The translations under genes were made by a program, and so were the position numbers. DNA of 64,000 bases from Pseudomonas sp. RIT-PI-r (lineage in GTDB: Bacteria > Pseudomonadota > Gammaproteobacteria > Pseudomonadales > Pseudomonadaceae), in NCBI RefSeq assembly GCF_001297015.1, contig NZ_LIGE01000022.1, forward strand, positions 124,001 to 188,000, written 5' to 3'. A model generated the notes under the pieces. The model was given only the letters and a program-made list of their open reading frames with translations. It was not told where the DNA came from and did no database searches. This document shows, piece after piece, positions 49,683 through 58,753 of the stretch. The stretch's first letter is position 1; each line of letters begins with the position of its first letter.

Positions 49683-50114
49683 TTACTTCGCCTTCCAATG
49701 CCCGCCGCCATTCTCACAATCAATCCGTGCCTGCGCCAAATGCTCCACGTCGTAGTAATACGTGGTCACTTGCGCGTTGTCGGGGATGTTCAACGCTTTG
49801 GCATTCTTGTCTTTGCTGGTGGAGTGCGGGTTGGCCAGGGATTCCTGGGTTATGGTGGCGATACACGAGGCCTGGTAGTGATCGGCGCAGTGTTCAACCT
49901 TGGTTTTAGTGCTGCTGAGCATGTCTTTGCTTTCGTTGCTGCACGACCAGTCGATTGAGTTGACCGGCATGCCTTCGTATTCATAGCAGCTGTGGGTTTC
50001 TACGGCTGGCACCGAGGCGCTGGAGGATTGGGTCTGGACGTCGCAGCCTTCGGCCATGACGCAGGTGGGGATGACGGCGAAGCTGGCGATCAGAAGCAGG
50101 AAGCGAATGTTCAT
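49683..50114 (-). CDS. Hypothetical exported protein, 143 residues
   Basis: Signal MNIRFLLLIASFAVIPTCVMA, then a mature domain with six Cys (EGCDVQ, HSCYEYE, DWSCSN, EHCADH, ASCIAT, IDCENG), suggesting three disulfides, ending GGGHWKAK. ATG 50114 follows GAGGAAA. The end VEHLAQARIDCENGGGHW is helical. Not recognised; convergent with the low-complexity protein gene. Confidence 0.7.
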   Translation of the reverse strand: MNIRFLLLIASFAVIPTCVMAEGCDVQTQSSSASVPAVETHSCYEYEGMPVNSIDWSCSNESKDMLSSTKTKVEHCADHYQASCIATITQESLANPHSTSKDKNAKALNIPDNAQVTTYYYDVEHLAQARIDCENGGGHWKAK

Positions 50115-50279
50115 CGGGGTTTCCTCTTCAGGGGCGCCGTGTCTGATCGGTGATTTTTGGCGCTTTAAAGTTTCGAGGCGGCGTAGAGGAGGGAGGTTCC
50201 ATCGGGTTTTTGATTTGCTCCCGTGGCGTACACTGCGAAACAATCGGAAACATTAGCGCCCAAGGAATGGAACATCGCC

Positions 50280-50669
50280 ATGATGGTCATCGGTAGCCGC
50301 AACAACGCTCCCACGCCGCAACATAAAACCCACGACGTCTATATTTTCAGCCTCGACCTGACCCGGCCGGCCACGCCTTTGTGTTTCGAGCAGTCAATAG
50401 GCGGCGGGCATGCCGAGCAGGGTGGTGCGCGGTGGCTGGCGCTGGATGAGCTGGACGCCTGGCCCGGCGATTGGCGTGAACATCTGAGAAAGGCTGATTG
50501 CGCCTGGGTCGCTCAGATAATCGATGCCGATCCGCAAGCAGACCAAATCACCATAGTGTCGTTGATTCTTCAGCGTCATTCCGCGCCAGCCGAACCAGTC
50601 GGGCGCCTCAAGGCTATCGGCAACTGGCTCAAGCGCAACATCCATGTCGGCGGCCGATACGGCGTTTAA
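50280..50669 (+). CDS. Hypothetical protein, about 129 residues
   Basis: Reads MMVIGSRNNAPTPQHKTHDVYIFSLDL...RWLALDELDAWPGDWREHLRKADCAWVAQIIDADPQ. Cytoplasmic, soluble. AAGGAATGG is 13 bases upstream, rather far, so the start is uncertain. It lies 15 bases before the HD hydrolase gene and is probably cotranscribed with it. Not recognised. Confidence 0.5.
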   Translation: MMVIGSRNNAPTPQHKTHDVYIFSLDLTRPATPLCFEQSIGGGHAEQGGARWLALDELDAWPGDWREHLRKADCAWVAQIIDADPQADQITIVSLILQRHSAPAEPVGRLKAIGNWLKRNIHVGGRYGV

Positions 50670-50684
50670 CCTTCGGAGAATCCC

Positions 50685-51107
50685 ATGACGCAAACCCTCG
50701 AACGTGCAATCACCATCGCCGCCACGGCTCACGCCGGACAAGTCGACAAGGGCGGCGCGCCGTACATTCTGCATCCGCTGAAAGTCATGTTGCGCATGAG
50801 CACGCTGGAACAACGCATCGTCGCTGTGCTGCACGATGTGGTTGAGGATTGCGGGGTCAGCCTCGATGACTTGCGTGAGGAAGGTTTTAGCGAAGAGGTT
50901 TTGAGCGCTATCGAGTCCGTGACCAAAGTGCCGGGCGAATCCTATGAAGACTTCGTAGACCGCGCCGCGCAGAACCCGATCGGTCGGGTGGTGAAACTGG
51001 CGGATCTGGAGGAGAACAGCGACCTGTCGCGAATTGCCTCGCCGAGTTGGGAGGATCTGGAGCGGATCGAGAAATATCGGCGGGCGATTGGCCGCTTGCG
51101 CGGCTGA
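50685..51107 (+). CDS. Small HD-domain hydrolase, MESH1/SpoT-like
   Basis: 140 residues forming a single HD domain: His in TAHAGQVDKGGAPYILHPLKV, the HDxxED motif in AVLHDVVEDCGVSLDDL, and Asp in VVKLADLEENSDL. These match the (p)ppGpp hydrolase domain of RelA/SpoT and the metazoan MESH1-type stand-alone enzymes; HDVVED is that subgroup's hallmark. No synthetase or regulatory domain. Activity on (p)ppGpp or NADPH is inferred. Confidence 0.8.
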   Translation: MTQTLERAITIAATAHAGQVDKGGAPYILHPLKVMLRMSTLEQRIVAVLHDVVEDCGVSLDDLREEGFSEEVLSAIESVTKVPGESYEDFVDRAAQNPIGRVVKLADLEENSDLSRIASPSWEDLERIEKYRRAIGRLRG

Positions 51108-51123
51108 AAACGAATACATCCCC

Positions 51124-51237
51124 TGTAGGAGCTGCCGAAGGCTCGGGCCGCGATCGGACGATCTTTTGATCTTGATCTTCAAAAACAAAGTCAAAAGATC
51201 GTCCGATCGCGGCCCGAGCCTTCGGCAACTCCTACAC
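51124..51237. repeat. Palindromic repeat, extended stem
   Basis: GTAGGAGCTGCCGAAGGCT-type arms with an added GGGCCGCGATCGGACGATC / GATCGTCCGATCGCGGCCC pairing: about 50 bases per arm, the longest perfect-stem copy in the window. Confidence 0.88.
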
Positions 51238-51277
51238 GGGGTTGTGGTGTGTCAGGTAAATAGCCAGGAAGGCGACT

Positions 51278-52300
51278 ATGAAATCCATTCTGTGTTTGTT
51301 GATTGCGGCCGGTTTCGGCGCGCTGTTGCAGTTCGAAGGTGTGCCCCACGGTTTGTTGTTGGGGTCGATTGTGGTCACCGCGTTGTTCGCCAGCAAAACC
51401 GGCATCGCCCCGGCAACCCCTTATGGACTTGGCTACATCCAGGTCACGCTGGGCATCGCCACTGGGTTGATGTTCGAAGCGTGGGATAGCGAGACGGCGT
51501 CAACGATGTTGCCGAGCCTTGGTGTGTTGTTGATTTGCCTAACGGTGCAAATCGCGTTGGCCGGATGGTGGCTGACACGCGGCGCAGGCTGGAACCGCAC
51601 CGATGCACTGTTGGCGGTTTACCCCGGCGCACTGGCAGCGGTGTTTGATTTGCTTGAATCGGAGAAGGCGTCGAGCAAGGTCATCATCGTGCACTTGATG
51701 CGCCTGCTGCTGATCACTGTGCTGGTGAGTTTCCTGATTCCCGGCCAGGCCGCTGCGGTAGCCGTCGCCGACGGTGATCCACTGACCACAGGCATGGCAC
51801 TGACCGCGTTTTCGGTGATCGCGTTGAGCGTACTGCTCGGGCGCTTGCTGCTGGTGATCGGCGTTCCGGCGCCGTTCATGCTTACCGCGATCATCATCAC
51901 GGCAGTGTTTGTGAAATCGGGATGGCTGCACGGGTTTCACATGCCGGACTGGAGCCTGAATCTGGCCGCGCTGATACTCGGCGTGCGGATCGGCTCAAGG
52001 TTTCAGGGGCTTGGCGTCGCGGAACTGGGGCGCCATGGCCGCACGGCGTTGGTCTCGGTTGGGTTGATGATCGTGGTTGCGGCGGTATTTGCTGAAGTGG
52101 CGGCGCGCTGGTTGGGCAGTGATCCGCTGTCGCTGTGGCTGGCGTACATGCCGGGGGCGATAGAGACGATTGCGATTGTCGCGTTTGGTGGTGGGCTGAA
52201 TGTGGTGTTTATCCTGACGCATCATTTGAGCCGGATGGTGTTGCTGCATTTTGCGCCGGCGTTGTTGGTGCAGCTGCGTCGGGCACGCGAAGAAGCCTGA
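51278..52300 (+). CDS. AbrB-family membrane protein
   Basis: 340 residues, about 9-10 membrane segments in two homologous halves (GALLQFEGVPHGLLLGSIVV and LLLVIGVPAPFMLTAIIIT), as in the AbrB (putative ammonia monooxygenase regulator) family, now usually regarded as a transporter-like fold. Conserved YPGALAAVFDLLE and YMPGAIETIAIVAF repeats. GAAGG precedes the ATG. Substrate unknown. Confidence 0.85.
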   Translation: MKSILCLLIAAGFGALLQFEGVPHGLLLGSIVVTALFASKTGIAPATPYGLGYIQVTLGIATGLMFEAWDSETASTMLPSLGVLLICLTVQIALAGWWLTRGAGWNRTDALLAVYPGALAAVFDLLESEKASSKVIIVHLMRLLLITVLVSFLIPGQAAAVAVADGDPLTTGMALTAFSVIALSVLLGRLLLVIGVPAPFMLTAIIITAVFVKSGWLHGFHMPDWSLNLAALILGVRIGSRFQGLGVAELGRHGRTALVSVGLMIVVAAVFAEVAARWLGSDPLSLWLAYMPGAIETIAIVAFGGGLNVVFILTHHLSRMVLLHFAPALLVQLRRAREEA

Positions 52301-52339
52301 CCGGAGCTACTGATGCCTGCATGTTGCGGCGTGTCAGTT

Positions 52340-52832
52340 AGATCCATCCCCCTCAACCCCAGCCCTCTCCCCCAAGGGGGGCGAGGGGGAAGGGAGCCGA
52401 TTGTGGGCTGTTCAAAACTTGAGTTCGGCTCGATATACCAGGTCGGCGTAGCTCGAAAAAACAACTCGGTCAGTCCCAGGGGGGGGCGAGGGGGAAAGGG
52501 CGCCAATTGTGGGCTGTTCAAAACTTGAGGTCGGCTCGATATCCCAGGTCGGCGTAGCTCGAAAAAAAACTCGGTCAGTCCCAGGGGGGCGAGGGGGAAA
52601 GGGAGCCGATTGTGGGCTGTTCAAAACTTGAGTTCGGCGCGATATCCCAGGGCGGCGTAGCTCGAAAAAACAACTCGGTCAGTCGCCTCTCTCCCTGGTG
52701 GTCGAGGGGGAAGGGAGCCGATTGTGGGCTGTTCGAAACTTGAGTTCGGCTCGATATCCCAGGTCGGCGTAGCTCGAAAAAACAACTCGGTCAGTCCCCT
52801 CTCCCTCTGGGAGAGGGTTAGGGTGAGGGGCT
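52340..52832. repeat. MITE-like repeat with fourfold tandem interior
   Basis: Ends are of the CCCTCA/CCCAGCCCTCTCCC family (left) and GGGAGAGGGTTAGGGTGAGG (right). Inside are four direct copies, 103-112 bases each, of a unit with ATTGTGGGCTGTTC, AAACTTGAG, TCGATATCCCAGGTCGGCGT, AGCTCGAAAAAA and ACTCGGTCAGTC; copies begin near 52395, 52500, 52605 and 52716. Confidence 0.85.
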
Positions 52833-52857
52833 TTTGCTCTACGTGGTCGATGCGGCG

Positions 52858-53634
52858 CTAACGGATGTGTGCGTCGAAGCCTTCGCTATCCGGCGCGATA
52901 TCGCTCTTCAAGGTCAAAGCAGGAATCTCATACTCCCCCGCATTCTGCTGCCGAAACCCGATCGGCCGTGCACTCCACAACTCATCCAGCCGCCGCCCCA
53001 ATTCATCACAAGTCTCGGCATAGCGCGCCGCATCCATCCGGCTAGTCCGATACACCACAAACGGTGGCACCACTTCAAAACCGGGGTAGTACAGAATCCC
53101 GTGTTGAATCGGAAACAGCAAATCATCAATCGGCCCGTTGATCCCACGCGGCGCATAGTGCGATTCCCAGCCGCCGGTGGTGACCATCAACATCGCCCGT
53201 TTGCCTTTCATTTTCCCTTCGCCATAACGCTCGCCCCAACGACTGTCGGAATGCTCGCCGACGCCATAGGCAAAACCGTAGGCGTACACCCGATCGACCC
53301 AGCCTTTGAGAATCGCCGGCATGGTGAACCACCACAGCGGAAACTGCAGAATCAACGCATCCGCCCACAACAGCTTTTCCTGCTCGCGAGCGATGTCGGC
53401 AGCCTGGGTGCCTTCGGCGTAAGCGACTTTCGAGTCAAGGGAGGCGTGAAACGGTTTCGTCGCATCGCGCTGCGGGGCGTCGTCGGCGTCGAGGTTGGCT
53501 TTCCAGTTCATCGCGTAGAGGTCGGAAACCTGCACGCTGTGGCCGGCGGCTTGCAGGCGCTGGACGCTGAAGTCGCGCAACGAGCCGTTGAGGGAAGTCG
53601 GTTCCGGGTGCGCGTAAACAAGTAAGACGTTCAT
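52858..53634 (-). CDS. Flavodoxin-fold NAD(P)H:quinone oxidoreductase
   Basis: 258 residues: VLLVYAHPEPTSLNGSL (FMN phosphate loop), LQFPLWWFTMPAILKGWVDRV and MLMVTTGGWESHYAPRG, matching the NQO1/KefF/MdaB-like family that performs two-electron quinone reduction. GGAGC precedes the ATG. Divergent from the LysR gene at 53720, which probably controls it in response to quinones or oxidative stress. Confidence 0.9.
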   Translation of the reverse strand: MNVLLVYAHPEPTSLNGSLRDFSVQRLQAAGHSVQVSDLYAMNWKANLDADDAPQRDATKPFHASLDSKVAYAEGTQAADIAREQEKLLWADALILQFPLWWFTMPAILKGWVDRVYAYGFAYGVGEHSDSRWGERYGEGKMKGKRAMLMVTTGGWESHYAPRGINGPIDDLLFPIQHGILYYPGFEVVPPFVVYRTSRMDAARYAETCDELGRRLDELWSARPIGFRQQNAGEYEIPALTLKSDIAPDSEGFDAHIR

Positions 53635-53719
53635 GTTGAAGCTCCGTTAGCTGAGTGACTGCAGGATCGGCGTTCAACCGGTATATTGGAAATGAATCTC
53701 TGATATGTCTGGTATAGCC

Positions 53720-54613
53720 ATGAATAATTTGAGACGGCTGGATATCAATCTGCTGCTGACCCTTGATGTGTTGCTGTCGGAGCACAACGTCACCCGCGCG
53801 GCGCAGCGCCTGAACCTGTCGCAGCCTTCGGTGAGTGTGCATCTGGCCAAGTTGCGCGACATCTTCGGCGATCCGCTGCTGTTGCCCGGGCCGCGTGGTA
53901 TGCGCCCGACGGCGCGCGCCGATGAATTGCGTGAGCCGTTGCGCGAAGCGTTGGAGGCGTTGGAGAGGGCGGTGGCACCGGCCAGTGCGTTCGACCCGGC
54001 GCAGGCGACGCACACCTGGAAAATCGCCGCGACCGATTACGGTGAGTCGACGGTGGTGTTGCCGGCGCTGAGCAGTTTGCGCGAACAGGCACCGGGCACG
54101 CGGCTGGCGGTGATCGATCTGACGCCGGCGCATCTGGTCAAGCAGGCCGAGCAGGGGGTGTTCGATCTGGCGCTGCACATCAGTGAAGACGCGCCACCGG
54201 AACTGCATCGGCGACCACTGTTCACCGAACGTTATGTGCTGGCCGGTCGTGTCGGGCATCCAGGTTTGATGCGTGCGCCAAGCCGTAAACAATTCTGCGC
54301 GCTGGAGCACGTGATGGTGTCGCGCGAGGGCGGTGGCTTTTTCGGGGTGACCGATCGGGCGCTGGCCGATGTCGGGCTGATGCGCAAAGTGGTGTTGTCG
54401 GTGCCGCACTTTCTGATGGCGATGTCGGTGTTGGCCAGCACCGATCTGGTGGCAATGCTGCCGTCACGCCTGGTGCGCGGCAACCCGGCATTGCAAGTGG
54501 TCGACGCGCCGCTGGAAGTACCCGGTTACGAGATGGCGATGTTCTGGGGCGAACGTTCGCACCGCGATCCGGCGCACAAATGGCTGCGTGAGCAGTTGCT
54601 GGCGTCGGTCTGA
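53720..54613 (+). CDS. LysR-family regulator (divergent from quinone reductase)
   Basis: 297 residues: winged helix with VTRAAQRLNLSQPSVSVHLAKLR (about 22-44), then the LysR substrate-binding domain. ATG 53720 (MNNLRRLDINLLL) is preferred to 53705 by family length. The short divergent intergenic region has ATAT-bearing sequence (GGTATATTGG, CTGATATGTC), plausible as T-N11-A operators. Co-inducer unknown. Confidence 0.88.
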   Translation: MNNLRRLDINLLLTLDVLLSEHNVTRAAQRLNLSQPSVSVHLAKLRDIFGDPLLLPGPRGMRPTARADELREPLREALEALERAVAPASAFDPAQATHTWKIAATDYGESTVVLPALSSLREQAPGTRLAVIDLTPAHLVKQAEQGVFDLALHISEDAPPELHRRPLFTERYVLAGRVGHPGLMRAPSRKQFCALEHVMVSREGGGFFGVTDRALADVGLMRKVVLSVPHFLMAMSVLASTDLVAMLPSRLVRGNPALQVVDAPLEVPGYEMAMFWGERSHRDPAHKWLREQLLASV

Positions 54614-54620
54614 GGCGCTG

Positions 54621-54689
54621 TCAGGCGTGACCCAGTGCCACCGCAAACGACACAACGATCATGCACGCAAACGCAAAATTGAGATTCAT
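54621..54689 (-). CDS. Possible 22-residue membrane peptide
   Basis: MNLNFAFACMIVVSFAVALGHA, one hydrophobic span with a polar end. AGGA lies nine bases before the ATG. Could be a real small membrane protein or chance; it is convergent with the LysR gene. The rest of 54690-54862 is AT-rich and probably the DeoR promoter. Confidence 0.3.
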   Translation of the reverse strand: MNLNFAFACMIVVSFAVALGHA

Positions 54690-54862
54690 GAGGTGTTCAT
54701 CCTGAGCCTTTTAGAAGTGGTGCCATTGTGAACAGGCTGAAAGCAAAGAAAAAATTCGCCTTGTTGATTCCAATGATCGAAACAATTGATACCCCGCCTG
54801 TTTGTGTTTGTTGAAGGCTTTCGCTAATCTCGCAAAACCTGCAATTACAAGCATAAACAGGC

Positions 54863-55654
54863 ATGACCATGCACGATCATTCTGCGGCTGAACTGCCGTC
54901 CCTGCGTCGACAGAAAATTCTTTTGCTCCTCGAACGCGACGGCAAAGTCATGGCGTCCGAGTTGAGCCAGCACTTTGCGGTGTCCGAGGACACCATCCGC
55001 CGCGACCTCGCCGAACTGGACAACGCCGGGCTGGTGCAACGCGTGCACGGCGGGGCGCTGCCGCGTCCGAAAGACTCCGGCAAGGATTACTTCACGCGGC
55101 TGGACGAGACGGATGAGGTGAAAATTCGCCTGGCGCAACGGGCGGCGCAGCAGATTGAAGACGGGCAGATTGTGCTGTTCGACTCCGGCTCCACCACGCT
55201 GCAGGTGGCGCGCTCGTTGCGTGCCGATATCAGCATCACGGCGGTGACTGCATCACCGATGACGGCGATTGCCTTGTCCGAATTCAAGGCAGTGAAAGTG
55301 ATTCTCGCTGGCGGCCAGCTGAATCCACGGACGATGGCGGCGGGTGGGCATGAGGCGCTGCGTTTGCTCGCGGGGATCAAGGCGGATCTGGCGATTACCG
55401 GGGTGTGTGCGATTCATCCGGAAGTGGGAATTACCTCGCTGCATTTTGATGAAGTACCGGTGAAGCAGGCGATGCTCGATGGTGCCGCGCGAGTGATTGC
55501 CGTGACCACGGCGGACAAGCTCGGGGCGGTGGAGCCGTTTGTGGTGGCGCCGTGTACGCGCCTGCATACGCTGATTACCGAGCGGCATGTGGCGTCGGGG
55601 AGTGTCGAGGATTATCGGCGGTTGGGGATTGTGGTCGAGCAGTTGGCGGATTGA
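54863..55654 (+). CDS. DeoR-family regulator
   Basis: 263 residues: N-terminal DeoR winged helix (RRQKILLLLERDGKVMASEL, VSEDTIRRDLAELDNAGLVQRVHGGAL) and C-terminal DeoRC sensor domain (FDSGSTTLQVARSL, AGGQLNPRTMAAGG, GVCAIHPEVGITSLHFDEV) that binds phosphorylated sugars or related ligands. ATG 54863 or 54869. No adjacent sugar operon; target unknown. Confidence 0.9.
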   Translation: MTMHDHSAAELPSLRRQKILLLLERDGKVMASELSQHFAVSEDTIRRDLAELDNAGLVQRVHGGALPRPKDSGKDYFTRLDETDEVKIRLAQRAAQQIEDGQIVLFDSGSTTLQVARSLRADISITAVTASPMTAIALSEFKAVKVILAGGQLNPRTMAAGGHEALRLLAGIKADLAITGVCAIHPEVGITSLHFDEVPVKQAMLDGAARVIAVTTADKLGAVEPFVVAPCTRLHTLITERHVASGSVEDYRRLGIVVEQLAD

Positions 55655-55675
55655 GGTTTTGCGGTGGTTTTGATG

Positions 55676-55815
55676 GCCCCTTCGCGAGCAAGCTCGCTCC
55701 CACAATGGATCTTCAGTGAATCGATGACCCTGTAGGAGCTGCCGAAGGCTGCGATCTTTTGATTTTGATTTTTAAAGACAAGATCAAAAGATCGCAGCCT
55801 TCGGCAGCTCCTACA
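55676..55815. repeat. Single REP unit plus palindromic pair
   Basis: A lone unit TTCGCGAGCAAGCTCGCTCC (55681-55700), then an inverted pair of the GTAGGAGCTGCCGAAGGCTG class (55729-55815). Confidence 0.85.
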
Positions 55816-55828
55816 AGTGGAGGGTGTG

Positions 55829-57112
55829 TCAGCGAAAGCGCTCAAGCATCTGGTAGTACCACATCCCGGCAGCCAGTAACGGATTGCCGAGCAAATCCCC
55901 CATCGGCACGCGTATGTGCTGGCACTGGGCAAACGTATCGAACTGCTCCATCTGCCCGGTGATCGCCCGGCTCATGATTTCGCCCATGATGTGCGTCGTC
56001 GCGATACCGTGCCCCGAGTAGCCCTGGCAATACCAGACGTTGTCCGAGAGCTTGCCCAGTTGCGGAATGCGGTTGATGACGATGCCCATCGCGCAGCTCC
56101 ACTGATAATCGATCTGCACGCCTTTGAGCGCCGGAAAGGTTTGTTCGATGCACGGGCGCAGTTCGGCGGCGATGTCCCGTGAATCCTTGCCGCTGTAGTT
56201 GGCGCCGCCGCCGAACAGCAAGCGGCCATCGGCGGTGAGGCGGTAGTAGTCGAGGACGAAGCGGCAGTCGTACACCGCGAGGTCTTCGGGGTTGATCTGC
56301 TTGGCCAGATCGCCGAGGGGCGCGGTGGTAACGATGCCGCCCATCGCCGGGAAAATCTTGCCCTTGAGTTGCCCTGGTTCGAGCTTGTGGTAGACGTCGC
56401 CGGCGAGCATCACCTGCTTGGCGTCGATCTGGCCGTGAGCCGTGCGCACACCGGGCGTAGCGCCGTGAATAATCTCCAGCACTTCGCTGTTTTCGAAGAT
56501 CAGCGCACCGAGACTTTCCGCCGCCCGCGCTTCACCGATGCACAGGTTAAGCGGGTGCAGATGCATGTTGCGGGTGTTCTTGATCGCGCCGTGGTACAGG
56601 TCGCTTTGCAGCAGATCACGCACTTGGCTGCGGTCGAGCAGGCTGACCTCATCGCCCAATCCGCGCCGTACGGCTTCCTCATAATCCTTGCGCAAGTCAG
56701 TCATGTGACTGGGCTTGTACGCTGCGTGCAAATGGCCGTGTTTCAGGTCGCATTGAATGCCGTACTTCTCGACGCGTTGCTGGATGATTTCGTGTCCGCG
56801 CCAGCGCAGGTGCCAGATGAAGTCGTCGACGTCGTCGCCGAGTTTCGGACGCATCTGTTTGCGCATCGCGCCGTCGCCGGAAAGGCTGCCGGTGACTTGG
56901 CCGCCATTGCGCCCGGTGGCGCCCCAGCCGATCTTGTGGCTTTCGACGATGGCGACTTTCAGGCCTTTTTCCGCGAGTTCGACAGCGGTGGCGACGCCAG
57001 TGAAGCCGCCGCCGATGATCACCACGTCGACGGTGTGCCGACCTTGCACGGTCGGGTAGTCGGTGTCCTGGTTGAGGGTGGCGGTGTAGTAGGAATTGCA
57101 GCGTTCGGTCAT
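55829..57112 (-). CDS. Second gamma-glutamylpolyamine oxidoreductase, PuuB/PauB type
   Basis: 427 residues, FAD motif VVIIGGGFTGVATAVELAEKG (about 29-49), GATGRNGGQVTGSL, and WYCQGYSGHGIATTHIMG. Paralogue of PuuB at 44552, moderately diverged. ATG 57112 (MTERCNSYY) is chosen by alignment; the longer frame comes from a REP element. It lies downstream of a PuuA paralogue, so the pair probably oxidises another gamma-glutamylated polyamine (cadaverine, spermidine or a diamine). Confidence 0.9.
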   Translation of the reverse strand: MTERCNSYYTATLNQDTDYPTVQGRHTVDVVIIGGGFTGVATAVELAEKGLKVAIVESHKIGWGATGRNGGQVTGSLSGDGAMRKQMRPKLGDDVDDFIWHLRWRGHEIIQQRVEKYGIQCDLKHGHLHAAYKPSHMTDLRKDYEEAVRRGLGDEVSLLDRSQVRDLLQSDLYHGAIKNTRNMHLHPLNLCIGEARAAESLGALIFENSEVLEIIHGATPGVRTAHGQIDAKQVMLAGDVYHKLEPGQLKGKIFPAMGGIVTTAPLGDLAKQINPEDLAVYDCRFVLDYYRLTADGRLLFGGGANYSGKDSRDIAAELRPCIEQTFPALKGVQIDYQWSCAMGIVINRIPQLGKLSDNVWYCQGYSGHGIATTHIMGEIMSRAITGQMEQFDTFAQCQHIRVPMGDLLGNPLLAAGMWYYQMLERFR

Positions 57113-57149
57113 GTCAGTGTCCACACGAATTCTTAGGTTGTACGCGGTC

Positions 57150-57246
57150 CCCTGTAGGAGTGAGCCTGCTCGCGATGAGGCCATGTCAGACACATTATTG
57201 CTGAATGACACTCCGCTATCGCGAGCAGGCTCACTCCTACAGGGGG
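57150..57246. repeat. REP-like palindromic pair
   Basis: Inverted pair of the GTAGGAGTGAGCCTGCTCGC class between the second pauA- and pauB-type genes. Confidence 0.9.
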
Positions 57247-57259
57247 TAGGGGTGAGTCT

Positions 57260-58624
57260 TCAGGCCTCGGTGAGATACCAGCGCCAATCCTGCTCACCCA
57301 CCTCGGCCATGAACTGCCGATACTCGGCACGTTTCACCGCCAGATACACCCCGAGAAATTCCTGCCCCAAGGCATCCCGCGCCCACACCGAATTCTCCAG
57401 CGCCTGCAGCGACGTCAGCCAATCGGTCGGCAACAATTCCTTCGCCTGCGCATAACCATTGCCCTCGACCGGCGCACCCGGATCGAGGTCTTCACGAATG
57501 CCACGATGAATCCCGGCAAGGATCGCTGCCGCTGCCAGATACGGGGTGGCGTCGGCGCCGCAGATGCGGTGTTCGATGTGCCGAGTGTTGGCCGGGCCGC
57601 CCGGAACGCGCAGGCTCACGGTACGGTTGTCGACACCCCAGGTCGGCGCCAACGGTGCATAGCTGTTGGCCTGAAAGCGCCGGTACGAGTTGGCGTTCGG
57701 GCAGAACAGCAGCAGCGAATCGAGCAAGGACGCGAGCATGCCGCCAATCGCTGTGCGCAGCAGCGGAGTGCCGGCCGGGTCTTCCGAGGCGAACAGATTG
57801 TGCCCCGCGCCATCGGCCAGACTCACGTGCATGTGCATGCCGGTGCCGGCCAGATCATCGAACGGCTTGGCCATGAACGTCGCCTGCATGCCGTGCTTGT
57901 GGGCGATGGCTTTGACCAGACGTTTGTAGCGCACGGCCTGATCCATCGCCTCTAGTGCGTCGCCATGTTCAAGGGTAATTTCCACCTGACCCGGCGCGTA
58001 TTCGGAGATCGCCGTGCGCGCCGGAATACCGTGCAGTTTGCAGGCGCTGTAGAGGTCGGCGAGGAACGGTTCGATCTGTTCCAGCTCACGCAAGCCGTAA
58101 ACCTGAGTATGTCGCGGTCGACCGCCGTCCGCGTCCAGTGCCGGTTGCGGGCGGCCGTTGTGATCGCGTTTGGCGTCGAGCAGATAGAACTCCAGTTCAC
58201 ACGCCATCACCGGGTGATAACCCTCGGCTTTGAGGCCGTCGATGATCTTGATCAGCAGGTGGCGTGGGTCAGCGATGCTGGCGGGCATACCCTCGGTCGG
58301 GTGCATGCTGACCTGCACGGCGGCGGTCGGAATCTGCCGCCACGGCAGGCGCACCAGACTGCCCTCAAGCGGATAGGCGCGGCAGTCGATATCGCCGACG
58401 TCCCAGACCAGACCGGAGTTCTCGACGTCTTCACCCTGCACGGTCAGACCGAGGATGGTGCTGGGTAGCGGTCGCCCGCTTTGGTACACGGCAAGCAGTT
58501 CTTCGCGATGCAACAGCTTGCCGCGTGGCACGCCGTTGGCGTCGAGGATGAACAGTTCGATCATGTCGATATCGGGGTTCTGTTCAAGGAACAGGCGTGC
58601 GTCTTCGATGGCTGCGAATTTCAT
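57260..58624 (-). CDS. Second gamma-glutamylpolyamine synthetase, PuuA/PauA type
   Basis: Glutamine-synthetase-fold ligase, 454 residues from ATG 58624. CELEFYLLD (about 135), EYAPGQVEITLEH (about 213), GTGMHMHVSL (about 261) and RTVSLRVP (about 335) carry the metal and substrate sites. Diverged paralogue of PuuA at 41350. Weak ribosome site. Pseudomonads have several such synthetases with different polyamine preferences; this one's preference is unknown. Confidence 0.9.
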   Translation of the reverse strand: MKFAAIEDARLFLEQNPDIDMIELFILDANGVPRGKLLHREELLAVYQSGRPLPSTILGLTVQGEDVENSGLVWDVGDIDCRAYPLEGSLVRLPWRQIPTAAVQVSMHPTEGMPASIADPRHLLIKIIDGLKAEGYHPVMACELEFYLLDAKRDHNGRPQPALDADGGRPRHTQVYGLRELEQIEPFLADLYSACKLHGIPARTAISEYAPGQVEITLEHGDALEAMDQAVRYKRLVKAIAHKHGMQATFMAKPFDDLAGTGMHMHVSLADGAGHNLFASEDPAGTPLLRTAIGGMLASLLDSLLLFCPNANSYRRFQANSYAPLAPTWGVDNRTVSLRVPGGPANTRHIEHRICGADATPYLAAAAILAGIHRGIREDLDPGAPVEGNGYAQAKELLPTDWLTSLQALENSVWARDALGQEFLGVYLAVKRAEYRQFMAEVGEQDWRWYLTEA

Positions 58625-58753
58625 AATCAATCACTCACGATGGCGCCGCACAGGCGCGCAGATTCGGGCCGGACACGACGCAGCAATAGGCGTGGCTGTC
58701 CTGGCAGGGATATCAAGGAATAGAAGGCTGTCGCGGTTCTTTAACGGACGCGA

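Noticed and set aside
50394..51194. 266-codon minus-strand ORF
   Set aside because: It is antisense to the HD hydrolase, whose catalytic motifs are intact on the plus strand.
52340..52832. Tandem repeats considered as CRISPR or as an origin with iterons
   Set aside because: The whole 103-112 base unit repeats, without spacers; no replication gene is near, and the ends match a dispersed repeat family.
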